NCBI GenBank assembly: GCA_027482245.1
Contig: JAIXWG010000066.1
Coordinates: 62,001-126,000 of the forward strand
Direction of reading: 5' to 3'
Length of the DNA stretch: 64,000 nucleotides
Source: Acetobacteraceae bacterium
Lineage (GTDB): Bacteria > Pseudomonadota > Alphaproteobacteria > Acetobacterales > Acetobacteraceae
A program made the translations under genes and the position numbers. Below, in pieces: positions 16,213-23,766 of the stretch; position 1 is the stretch's first letter, and each line of letters opens with the position of its first letter. The notes beneath the pieces are model-generated. The model made no database searches, was not told where the DNA came from, and saw nothing but the letters and a program-made list of their open reading frames with translations.

Positions 16213-16815
16213 CTAGTTCGTGCGGGGGTCGATCCAGCCGATATGGCCGTCCTCTCGCCGGTAGACGACGTTCAGCGCGTTGGTGGCGCGGTTGCGGAAC
16301 ATCAGGACGGGGACATGCGCCAGGTCCATGCGCATCACCGCCTCGCCGACCGTCAGACGGTCGATGGTGGCAGGCGTCTCGGCCACCACGGCGGGGTGGT
16401 CGGCCGAATTCGCCATGACGGGCTCGGCCTCCACCTCCTCCTCCGGCTCCGACCGCAGGACCACCTGGCGGGCGGGCTCGCCCATCTCCGGCTCCCGCTC
16501 CCCGGCCAGGTGGCGGGCGTGGTCGTTCATCCGGCGCCTGTATCGTCGCATCCGCTTGGCGACGTGCTCCGCCGCCTCCTCGAACGCCCGGTGGGCATCC
16601 GCCCCCTCTCCCTCGCCCCGCATGAACAGGTTGCGGCCGGCCTTGAGGTTGATGTCGCAGACGAAGGCATGGCCCTTCGCGTCGCGGCGGAAGGTGACGT
16701 TCGCTTCCAGGGCGTGGTCGAAATACTTCCGCGCGATGGTGCCAAGGCCGTCCCGCACATGCGTCTTCAGCGCATCACCGGTTTCGACCTGCTTGCCCGC
16801 GACTGTAATGTGCAT
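16213..16815 (-). CDS. hpf: Ribosome hibernation promoting factor, long form
   Basis: Binds the 30S decoding region in slow growth and dimerises ribosomes into 100S particles. The 200-residue product has the N-terminal S30AE domain (MHITVAGKQVETGDALKTHV ... FVCDINLKAGRNLFMRGEG) and the C-terminal dimerisation domain of long HPFs (IDRLTVGEAVMRMDLAHVPV ... GHIGWIDPR), joined by an acidic linker. The frame is open further upstream, but the ATG at 16815 fits the conserved N-terminus, with GGAG ten bases before it. It follows rpoN, as is usual in alphaproteobacteria; ptsN, often next, is absent. Confidence 0.93.
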   Translation of the reverse strand: MHITVAGKQVETGDALKTHVRDGLGTIARKYFDHALEANVTFRRDAKGHAFVCDINLKAGRNLFMRGEGEGADAHRAFEEAAEHVAKRMRRYRRRMNDHARHLAGEREPEMGEPARQVVLRSEPEEEVEAEPVMANSADHPAVVAETPATIDRLTVGEAVMRMDLAHVPVLMFRNRATNALNVVYRREDGHIGWIDPRTN

Positions 16816-16882
16816 GAGGGATTTGCTCCTTCTCCGGTTCGGAAAAGGCCGCCCGGATGGAACCGGCGGAAAAGCGCCAAGG

Positions 16883-18376
16883 TCAGGCCGGGACGGCCTT
16901 CTCCCGCTTGCGCTGCACAGACGATGGTATGCGCAACGCCTCCCGGTATTTGGCCACCGTTCGGCGCGCGATGTCCACACCTTCCTTGCGCAGCCGCTCG
17001 ACAATCGCGTCGTCCGACAAGACGTCGTCAATACCCTCGGCCATGATCATCTCGCGGATGCGAAAACGAACCGCCTCCGCACTATGACTTTCGCCACCAC
17101 TGGTGCCGGCGATGGCAGTGGTGAAGAAATACTTGAGCTCGAAGGTCCCGCGCGGTGTCGCGATGTACTTGTTCGCCGTCACGCGGCTGACGGTGCTCTC
17201 ATGCATGGAGACATGCTCCGCCACGTCCCGCAGGATCAGCGGGCGGAGGTGGCCGACGCCGAGCCGGAAGAAGGCGTCCTGCCGGCGCACGATCTCGGCG
17301 GCCACCTTCAGGATGGTGTTGGCCCGCTGCTCGAGCGACTTCACCAGCCAGGTCGCGCTCTGCAGCTTGTCGGCGATGAAGGCCTTGTCGTCCCGGTTGC
17401 GGGCGCCGACCACGGCGCGGGCGTGGAAGCCGCGATTGACCAGGATGCGGGGCAGCGTCTCCGGGTTCAGCTCCACCGCCCAGCCGCCATCATTGGTGCG
17501 ACGCATCAGCACATCGGGCACCACGGCCATGGCGGGCGCCGCGTCGAAGCTCGCCCCCGGCTTGGGGTCGAGGCGCTTCAGCTCCGCGACCATCTCCGCG
17601 ATGTCCTCGGAATCCACGCCGCAGACGCGCATCAGCCCGCGCAGGTCGCGCCGCGCCAGCATCTCGAGGTTGTCGAGCAGCGCCTCCATGCAGGGGTCGA
17701 GGCGGTTGCGGTCCGCCAACTGCACCGCCAGGCATTCGCGGAGGTCGCGGCAGAACATGCCGACGGGGTCGAAGCGCTGCATGCGCGCGCGCACGGCGGC
17801 GACCTTCGCCTCCTCGCACCCCATGGCGGCGGCGATGGCGGCATCCGCCACCGGCAGGCGGCCGGCGGGATCGACCATCGCCAGCATCTGCGCCGCGATC
17901 AGGCGGTCCCGGTGGTCCGCGAAGGTCAGGCGGATCTGTTCGCCGAGGTGCTCCCGCAGCGTCTTCCGCGCATCGGCCAGGTCCTCGATGCCGGAGAGGT
18001 CGTCGTCGAAATCGGCGCGTCCGCCGCGTCCGCCGCCATCGCCCCCGCCGAGCCCGGCGCCGCCGCCGCTGCCATCCCCGTCATAGACATTGCCGTAATC
18101 GGCATCGAGCGGGCTTTCCGCCATGGCGGTGGCGGTGGCGGCTTCCAGCGAATCCCGCGGCTCCGGCGCCAGCGCCTCCGGCGCGCGTTCATCCGCCGTG
18201 GTGCGGGGCTCCGGGCGCTCATCCCGCTCCAGCAGCGGGTTGCGCTCCAGCTCCTCCTCCACGAAGGCGGTGACTTCCATGTTGGAGGATTGCAGCAGCT
18301 TGATGGCCTGGCGCAGCTGCGGCGTCATCACCAGCGACTGGGTGTGCCGCATGTCGAGCCGCGGGCCGATGGCCAT
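16883..18376 (-). CDS. rpoN: RNA polymerase sigma-54 factor
   Basis: Sigma factor for -24/-12 promoters that need enhancer-binding ATPases. The 497-residue product has the activator-interacting region I (HTQSLVMTPQLRQAIKLLQSSNMEV), an acidic region II rich in Asp/Glu/Gly, the core-binding region, an HTH, and the RpoN box ARRTVAKYRE close to the C-terminus. ATG start. It lies between lptB and hpf, a conserved arrangement. No sigma-54 promoter (GG-N10-GC) could be assigned with confidence inside the window. Confidence 0.97.
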   Translation of the reverse strand: MAIGPRLDMRHTQSLVMTPQLRQAIKLLQSSNMEVTAFVEEELERNPLLERDERPEPRTTADERAPEALAPEPRDSLEAATATAMAESPLDADYGNVYDGDGSGGGAGLGGGDGGGRGGRADFDDDLSGIEDLADARKTLREHLGEQIRLTFADHRDRLIAAQMLAMVDPAGRLPVADAAIAAAMGCEEAKVAAVRARMQRFDPVGMFCRDLRECLAVQLADRNRLDPCMEALLDNLEMLARRDLRGLMRVCGVDSEDIAEMVAELKRLDPKPGASFDAAPAMAVVPDVLMRRTNDGGWAVELNPETLPRILVNRGFHARAVVGARNRDDKAFIADKLQSATWLVKSLEQRANTILKVAAEIVRRQDAFFRLGVGHLRPLILRDVAEHVSMHESTVSRVTANKYIATPRGTFELKYFFTTAIAGTSGGESHSAEAVRFRIREMIMAEGIDDVLSDDAIVERLRKEGVDIARRTVAKYREALRIPSSVQRKREKAVPA

Positions 18377-18427
18377 CGCCTTCAGCCCCCCGCCCGGTGA
18401 TGCGCGGCGCCCGTCATGGTCCGGGTC

Positions 18428-19231
18428 CTACAGCGAGAAGCGTTCGCCGAGGTAGACACGGCGCACGCCCTCATGCGCGACGATGTCCCGGGGGCTGCCC
18501 TCCATCAGCACCTGGCCGTCATGCAGGATGTAGGCGCGGTCGATGATCTCCAGCGTCTCCCGCACATTGTGGTCGGTGATCAGCACGCCGATGCCGCGGT
18601 CCTTCAGGTGCTTCACCAGGTCGCGGATCTCCCCCACCGCGATGGGGTCGATGCCGGCCAGCGGTTCGTCCAGCAGGATGTAGGCGGGCTGCGTCGCCAG
18701 GGCGCGGGCGATCTCGCAGCGGCGGCGTTCGCCGCCGGACAGGGCCAGGGCGGGCGCGCGACGGAGATGGCCGATGCCGAATTCGGCCAGCAGGCTGTCC
18801 AGCATCTGCTCCCGCCGGTCGCGGACGGGCTCCACGACCTCCAGCGCCGCGCGGATGTTGTCCTCCACCGACAGGCCGCGGAAGATCGAGGCCTCCTGCG
18901 GCAGGTAGCCGAGGCCGAGGCGGGCGCGGCGGAACATGGGCAGGAAGGTCACGTCGTGGCCATCCATGGTGACCATGCCCTCATCGGGCTGCACCAAGCC
19001 GGTGATCATGTAGAAGGTCGTGGTCTTGCCGGCGCCGTTCGGGCCGAGCAGGCCGACGGCCTCCCCGCGCTTCAGGCTGACGGAGACGTTCCGAACCACC
19101 GGCCGCTTCTTGTAGCGCTTGCCGAGGCCCTTCGCGACGAGGCCGGAATTGTCGGCGGCCAGCCGCACGGGCGGCGCGCCCGTTCGCGGATCGCGCGGCC
19201 CGCCATTCGGGGGACCATCCGGCGGCGTCAT
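18428..19231 (-). CDS. lptB: LPS export ABC transporter ATP-binding protein LptB
   Basis: ATPase of the LptB2FGC complex that extracts LPS from the inner membrane. The 267-residue product has Walker A GPNGAGKT (63-70), signature LSGGE (164-168), Walker B YILLDEP (184-190) and the switch His in VLITDHNV. An N-terminal extension of about 30 Pro/Gly-rich residues precedes the usual LVAKGLGKRYKKR start. The ATG overlaps the lptA stop (ATGA). Membrane subunits lptF and lptG are not in the window. Confidence 0.96.
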   Translation of the reverse strand: MTPPDGPPNGGPRDPRTGAPPVRLAADNSGLVAKGLGKRYKKRPVVRNVSVSLKRGEAVGLLGPNGAGKTTTFYMITGLVQPDEGMVTMDGHDVTFLPMFRRARLGLGYLPQEASIFRGLSVEDNIRAALEVVEPVRDRREQMLDSLLAEFGIGHLRRAPALALSGGERRRCEIARALATQPAYILLDEPLAGIDPIAVGEIRDLVKHLKDRGIGVLITDHNVRETLEIIDRAYILHDGQVLMEGSPRDIVAHEGVRRVYLGERFSL

Positions 19232-20253
19232 CGCGTGGTCCCCTGCTGCGGCCGGGGCGCGGGGGGCGGTGGCGTCGGGATCGGCGTCGGCGCAGGCCGC
19301 GCGGCCGGGCGGTTGGCGGGCGGCACGCTGGCCTGGTCCGGCTGCTGCTGCTGCACCACCAGCCCCTGCACGCGGGTGCCGGGCGCGGAGACGAGGCGGG
19401 AGACACCGGTCCGCAGGTTCACGATCGCTTCCTGGCCGTTCAACTGGTTGTCGCCTCGGGTGATCCGCACGCCGCCCACCAGCCGGGCGAGCCCGGTGGG
19501 TGGGCTGTAGACGCCGCGGTCGCCGCGCACGACTTCCTCCGGCGACCGGATCTCGACGTTGCCATAGGCTTCCACGCGGTCGATGCGACTGTTCTCCGTG
19601 TTGCCGGGCAGGCCGGGGATGGCGGCCGGGCGGTTGGCGGCGGTGGTCGGTGCCGGGGCAGGCGCCGGCGCCGGCGTGGCAGCGGCCGCGCCGGGGGCGG
19701 GAGATTCGAGGAAATAGGCCACCAGCGTATCGGCGGCGATGCGCCGGTTGTCGCTGGTGGTGACCACGGCATTGCCGCGTCCGACCGCCATGCGGCGCTG
19801 CGGCCAGTATTCCAGGCTGTCCCGCGCCGTGATGCGCTGTTCGGGGGTGGTGAGGGAGAGGTTGCGCCCCGACATCACCATCACCGCCTGGTCGATGTCA
19901 TAGACGGCGCGGTCGCCCTCCGCCCGTTCGGTCGCGGAGGTCACGCGGACATTGCCCTCCGCCTCGAAGCGGTAGATCTCACCGCCCGAGAGCGGGCTTT
20001 CGCCGGGCTGGGTGGTGGTGCCGGCGCGGGGGCGGTAGCGGGCGATCAGCCGGTCCGCATCCACCGTCACGCCATCGCGCACCGCGCGGGCATTGCCGCG
20101 GGCGACGACGACCTGGTCCTGCTGGCGCCACTCGATGCCGTCGGTGGCCGTGATCTCGACTGGCCCGCCCTGCGTCAGGTCCAGGTTCTGCGCCGGCGCC
20201 GGGCCGGCCGCCAGGGCCAGCACGGCGGCGAGGAGAAGGGCGCGCCGGGTCAT
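19228..20253 (-). CDS. lptA: LPS transport periplasmic protein LptA, with Pro/Ala linkers
   Basis: Periplasmic bridge protein carrying LPS from LptC to LptD. It has a signal peptide (TRRALLLAAVLALAAGPAPAQ) and an OstA-type beta-jellyroll (GIEWRQQDQVVVARGNARAVR ... YDIDQAVMVMSGRNLSL...). At 341 residues it is clearly longer than the usual 180-200: a Pro/Ala-rich insert at about 190-220 separates a second beta segment (DRVEAYGNVEIRSPEEVVRG...), and the last 40 residues are again Pro-rich. It overlaps both lptC (ATGA) and lptB (ATGA), so all three are translationally coupled. Confidence 0.9.
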   Translation of the reverse strand: MTRRALLLAAVLALAAGPAPAQNLDLTQGGPVEITATDGIEWRQQDQVVVARGNARAVRDGVTVDADRLIARYRPRAGTTTQPGESPLSGGEIYRFEAEGNVRVTSATERAEGDRAVYDIDQAVMVMSGRNLSLTTPEQRITARDSLEYWPQRRMAVGRGNAVVTTSDNRRIAADTLVAYFLESPAPGAAAATPAPAPAPAPTTAANRPAAIPGLPGNTENSRIDRVEAYGNVEIRSPEEVVRGDRGVYSPPTGLARLVGGVRITRGDNQLNGQEAIVNLRTGVSRLVSAPGTRVQGLVVQQQQPDQASVPPANRPAARPAPTPIPTPPPPAPRPQQGTTR

Positions 20254-20876
20254 CGCCCGCCCTCCAGCACCGCCCGCGACCGGCCGGTGAAGATCACGAC
20301 CTGGCCGCGGTCGATCAGCCGGAAGCCCTGCGCCGTCAGCGTGCCGAAGGGCCCCTGCGCCGCCACGGGATCGTCGCCGGAAGCCGCGCCGGCGGCGAGG
20401 TCCACCGCCGCCTTTTCCGTCACGAACTGGGTGCCGTCGTCGTGGTGCACGGTCACGCGGCCCACCAGGTCCAGGTGGTTGCGGGGGCGGTCGTAGCGGC
20501 CATCGCGCGCCTCGATGTAGATCCAGGCGCCGTCGCTCATCAGCAGGTCGGCGCGCGGGGCCTGGAGGTTCACCGTATCCTCGTTGCCCGCCTGGGTCGC
20601 GAGGGTGGCGGTGACGTTGTAGGGGCGGTTCTGCTCATCCACCCCCTGGTAGCGGGGATCGACGATGCGCAGCGCATCCGGCCGCGCCGACAGCACCCGC
20701 TGGAAGGAGATGCGCCCGCGATCTGCCGCGCTGTCGAATTCCGGCCACAGCGCGATGGCTGCCAGCAGGCACACCGCGGCGAGCGGCAGCACGCGCTTGG
20801 CGACGTTCACGAAGATCCGCCGCCGCGCGAGCTCCGCGGGCCGTGGCGCGCGCCGTTCCCGGGACGGGGCCAGCAT
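20250..20876 (-). CDS. lptC: LPS export system protein LptC
   Basis: Bitopic inner-membrane protein that receives LPS from LptBFG and passes it to LptA. Taking the ATG at 20876 gives 208 residues, with a basic N-terminus, one membrane helix (VLPLAAVCLLAAIALW at about residues 29-44) and a periplasmic jellyroll (RYQGVDEQNRPYNVTATLA ... LDLVGRVTVHHDDGTQFVT). The frame is open to 21062 and includes an ATG at 20978, but a good promoter match lies between 20958 and 20986, which would leave that ATG upstream of the transcript. The stop overlaps lptA. Confidence 0.88.
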   Translation of the reverse strand: MLAPSRERRAPRPAELARRRIFVNVAKRVLPLAAVCLLAAIALWPEFDSAADRGRISFQRVLSARPDALRIVDPRYQGVDEQNRPYNVTATLATQAGNEDTVNLQAPRADLLMSDGAWIYIEARDGRYDRPRNHLDLVGRVTVHHDDGTQFVTEKAAVDLAAGAASGDDPVAAQGPFGTLTAQGFRLIDRGQVVIFTGRSRAVLEGGR

Positions 20877-20957
20877 GCGGCGTGGCGGCGCGCGGAAACC
20901 GCCGGGGGCGGAGCCGGCAGGGCGGGAGGAGATGGGCGGGGGCAATCGCACGGGGCT

Positions 20958-20986
20958 TGTATGGGCCTGCCAAGCCATAGGGTCAA
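20958..20986 (-). promoter_or_regulatory. Candidate promoter of lptC-lptA-lptB-rpoN-hpf
   Basis: Minus strand TTGACC (20986-20981), a 17-base spacer, then CATACA (20963-20958). The -35 matches consensus at five of six positions, the -10 at three. Initiation near 20950 would leave a leader of about 75 bases to the ATG at 20876. It supports the shorter LptC start. Confidence 0.45.
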
Positions 20987-21083
20987 CGAGCCTGTCGCCG
21001 TTCCGACGATGTCCGGACAAGAAACGTGCCAACCTTTCGTCAACCCTGGCGCGACTTTGCAACGATCGCGCGATTTCAAGGCA

Positions 21084-21707
21084 TCAGTGGCTGAACAGGT
21101 CGGGATCCTCGTAGCCCAGCAGGTCGAGTCGCCCGCGCATCGGCAGGAAGCGGTAGCAGGCCTCCGCGATGTCGAGCCGCCCCTCGCGCTCCAGCAGCGC
21201 CTTCAGCCGGGCCCAGAGGGCGTGCAGGTGCAGCACATCGGACGCCGCATAGGTCAGCTGCTCCGGCGTCAGCTCCGGTTGGCCCCAGTCGCTGGATTGC
21301 TGCTGCTTGGAGATCTCGACCCCCAGCAGGTCCTTGCACAGGTCCTTCAGCCCGTGCCGGTCCGTGTAGGTGCGGACCAGCTTGGAGGCGATCTTGGTGC
21401 AGACCACCGGCGCGACCTCCACGCCGAGCGCGTTGTAGAGCGCGGCGACGTCGAAGCGGGCGAAGTGGAAGATCTTCAGCACCGACGGGTCGGTCAGCAG
21501 CCGCTTGAGGTTCGGGCAGTCGGCCCCGCGCCCGCCGAGGGAGGGCGGCAGGATCTGCACGCAATGCGCGGTGCCATCGCCGGCGGAAAGCTGCACCAGG
21601 CAAAGCCGGTCCCGCCGCGGGTCGAGGCCCATCGTCTCGGTGTCGATGGCGACGGAGGAGCCGAAGCTCAGTCCTTCCGGCAGGTCGTGCCGATGCAGCT
21701 GGATCAT
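21084..21707 (-). CDS. rnd: Ribonuclease D-like 3'-5' exonuclease (single-domain)
   Basis: DEDDy-type 3'-5' exoribonuclease, expected to trim structured RNAs such as tRNA precursors. The 207-residue product holds the exonuclease domain only: motif I VAIDTETMGLD, motif II KIFHFARFDVAAL, motif III YAASDVLHLHALW (Tyr and Asp ligands). The two HRDC domains of the long enterobacterial enzyme are absent, as is usual for the short alphaproteobacterial form. ATG at 21707. It lies upstream of lptC on the same strand, with a 207-base gap that contains the lptC promoter candidate. Confidence 0.9.
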   Translation of the reverse strand: MIQLHRHDLPEGLSFGSSVAIDTETMGLDPRRDRLCLVQLSAGDGTAHCVQILPPSLGGRGADCPNLKRLLTDPSVLKIFHFARFDVAALYNALGVEVAPVVCTKIASKLVRTYTDRHGLKDLCKDLLGVEISKQQQSSDWGQPELTPEQLTYAASDVLHLHALWARLKALLEREGRLDIAEACYRFLPMRGRLDLLGYEDPDLFSH

Positions 21708-21898
21708 GGCGTTCCGGGTGAAAAGGGTCTGGCCCTGGCCGCCGGCGCCCCGGGCGGGGCAGGGCGGTGGCCGGGGCGCGGCCGCGGGTGGTGGGGCCAT
21801 CGGGGAAGGGGCCCTGTCTGGGGAAAGGCCTGGCCGGTCCGGATGGTCGCCGCGGCCGTCAGCCCTGCTGGCGCTATAGCGCGGGAAGGGGGGCGCCG

Positions 21899-23512
21899 CT
21901 ACCGGGACAGGCTGCTGGCGCGCATCTCCTTCGGTACCTCGCTCACCATGCGCAGTTCCACCCGGTTGCGGCCCTTGGTCTTGGCCAGGAAGACGGCGGC
22001 GTCGGCGCGCTTCAGCAGGTCCTCCGGCGACTGGTCGCGGGGCAGCAGGCCGGTGACGCCGACGCTGGCCGTCAGCCGGGCCGGCGCCTCCCCATCCCCC
22101 TGGACGAAGTTGTGGCGCGCCACGGCGGCGCGCAGGCTTTCCGCCAGCACCGCCGCCTGGGTGGCGTCCTGGCCGGGCAGGGCGATGGCGAAGACCTCCC
22201 CGCCCAGCCGGCCGAGGCTGGCCGGCATGCCTTCCACCCGCGCCGTCGCCAGCCCGGCCACGGCCTGCAGCGCGGCATCGCCGACGGCGTGGCCGCGCAT
22301 GTCGTTCAGCAGGCGGAACTGGTCGAGGTCCAGCAGCACCAGGCCGAGCGGCGTGGCGTGGCGCCGCGCGGCGGAGATGTGCTCCGCCAGGCTGCGCAGG
22401 AAATGGCCGCGGTTGCCGATGCCGGTCAGGTCATCCGTCTCCGCGCGGTAGCGCAGTTCGGCGGTGCGGTCGGCGACCTCCTCCGTCAGCCGGGCATTGC
22501 CCTCCGCCAGCAGCGCCTCCGCCTCCCGCCGCTCGCTCAGCAGCGCCATCAGGGCGAGGGCATTGGTCGCCATCAGCACGATCATCATGCCCACCGCACG
22601 CAGCGGGTTCGGCACGACATCGGGCTGGAAGGGGCCGAGCCCCGCCAGCGTGCCCACCGTGGCGACGACGCTGATCAGCGTCAGCAGGCTGTAGGCGGCG
22701 CGGAGCGAGATGCGGAGCGTGATCCAGGTGACCGGGATGGTCAGCAGCACCACCGCTTCCGGCTGCACCAGGGCCGCCAGCGGCGGGGGCAGCGCGAAGA
22801 CGAGGGCGGTGACGCCCGCCGTCGCGGCGAAGACGGCCGCATCGCCCGGCGCCATGCGGTGGCCCGGTACGGCGGGGGTGCGTTCCGCGCCGATCCACAG
22901 CATCAGCGCCGGGGCGAAGAAGAAGACGCCGCCGGCATCGCAGAGCACCCAGCGGGAGAAGACGGAATAGGCGGCGTCCAGCGGCAGCCCGCCGGTGGCC
23001 AGCAGCGCGGCCGTGCCCCCGGCGGCGGTCAGGATGGATTGCAGCAGCACGCCGCCGGCCACGAAGCCGAGCACGCCGCGAAGGCGGGTGAACAGGCCGG
23101 TGGGCGGGCGCAGCGCGCGCGTCAGCACCGCGCCCACCCAGGGGCCGAGGCTGTTGGAGACGGAGATCAGCGCGGCGGTCAGCAGCCCGGCATCCAGCAG
23201 CCAGCCATTCACCAGGAAGGACCCGGCGAAGATGCCCGGCGCCAGGCGGAAGCCGCCCACCAGGGTTGCCACGGCGGCGATGCCCGCGGGCAGCCAGATG
23301 GGCGCCGGGAACAGGCCGTAGCGCCCGAAGAACAGCCCGACCGCGGCGCCCAGCCCGGCATAGAGCACCGCGACCAGGATATTGGCGGCCAGCAGCGGCA
23401 GGGGCCGCGCGATCATCGCCGCGAGTGGCGACACACCCCTCGCAGGCAGCGGTGCCGGGTCGCCATTCGCCGGGGTGCTGGAGCCGAAGCCGCCCAAAGA
23501 CCAGTCTCGCAT
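21899..23512 (-). CDS. MASE1-type membrane GGDEF protein with degenerate GGEVF active site
   Basis: Inner-membrane GGDEF-family protein (537 residues from the ATG at 23512; longer starts up to 23635 are possible). The N-terminal half has about eight membrane helices of the MASE1 sensor type (LFPAPIWLPAGIAAVATLVGG is typical); a short coiled coil (LLAEGNARLTEEVADRTAEL) leads to a GGDEF domain with DDLTGIGNRGHF and VLLDLDQFRLLND. The signature reads GGEVF (bases 22190-22204): the fourth residue, normally Glu, is Val, so cyclase activity is doubtful. The I-site position is also non-canonical. It may act as a c-di-GMP or GTP sensor. Confidence 0.82.
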   Translation of the reverse strand: MRDWSLGGFGSSTPANGDPAPLPARGVSPLAAMIARPLPLLAANILVAVLYAGLGAAVGLFFGRYGLFPAPIWLPAGIAAVATLVGGFRLAPGIFAGSFLVNGWLLDAGLLTAALISVSNSLGPWVGAVLTRALRPPTGLFTRLRGVLGFVAGGVLLQSILTAAGGTAALLATGGLPLDAAYSVFSRWVLCDAGGVFFFAPALMLWIGAERTPAVPGHRMAPGDAAVFAATAGVTALVFALPPPLAALVQPEAVVLLTIPVTWITLRISLRAAYSLLTLISVVATVGTLAGLGPFQPDVVPNPLRAVGMMIVLMATNALALMALLSERREAEALLAEGNARLTEEVADRTAELRYRAETDDLTGIGNRGHFLRSLAEHISAARRHATPLGLVLLDLDQFRLLNDMRGHAVGDAALQAVAGLATARVEGMPASLGRLGGEVFAIALPGQDATQAAVLAESLRAAVARHNFVQGDGEAPARLTASVGVTGLLPRDQSPEDLLKRADAAVFLAKTKGRNRVELRMVSEVPKEMRASSLSR

Positions 23513-23766
23513 GGGTTGGGAAGGATCTCGTGGAAGTCTGTGCAGGCGCAGGCGGGGCCGCCGCCGGTTGCGGCCGTGGGCGGGTTCGGCACCAGGGGCG
23601 GTGGCGTGCCGGCGGACGCAGTCCGGGTCGCGCATTCACGGGCAGGCGGTCACGCGCGGCAAATGCAATCTGGCATCCCTGCGACCGCACCGCAACAATG
23701 GCCTGCGGTTGTGCGGACAAGCCCACCGCAACGCGGGGCGGGCGCGCGGCGCGGCCTGGTCGCCTT

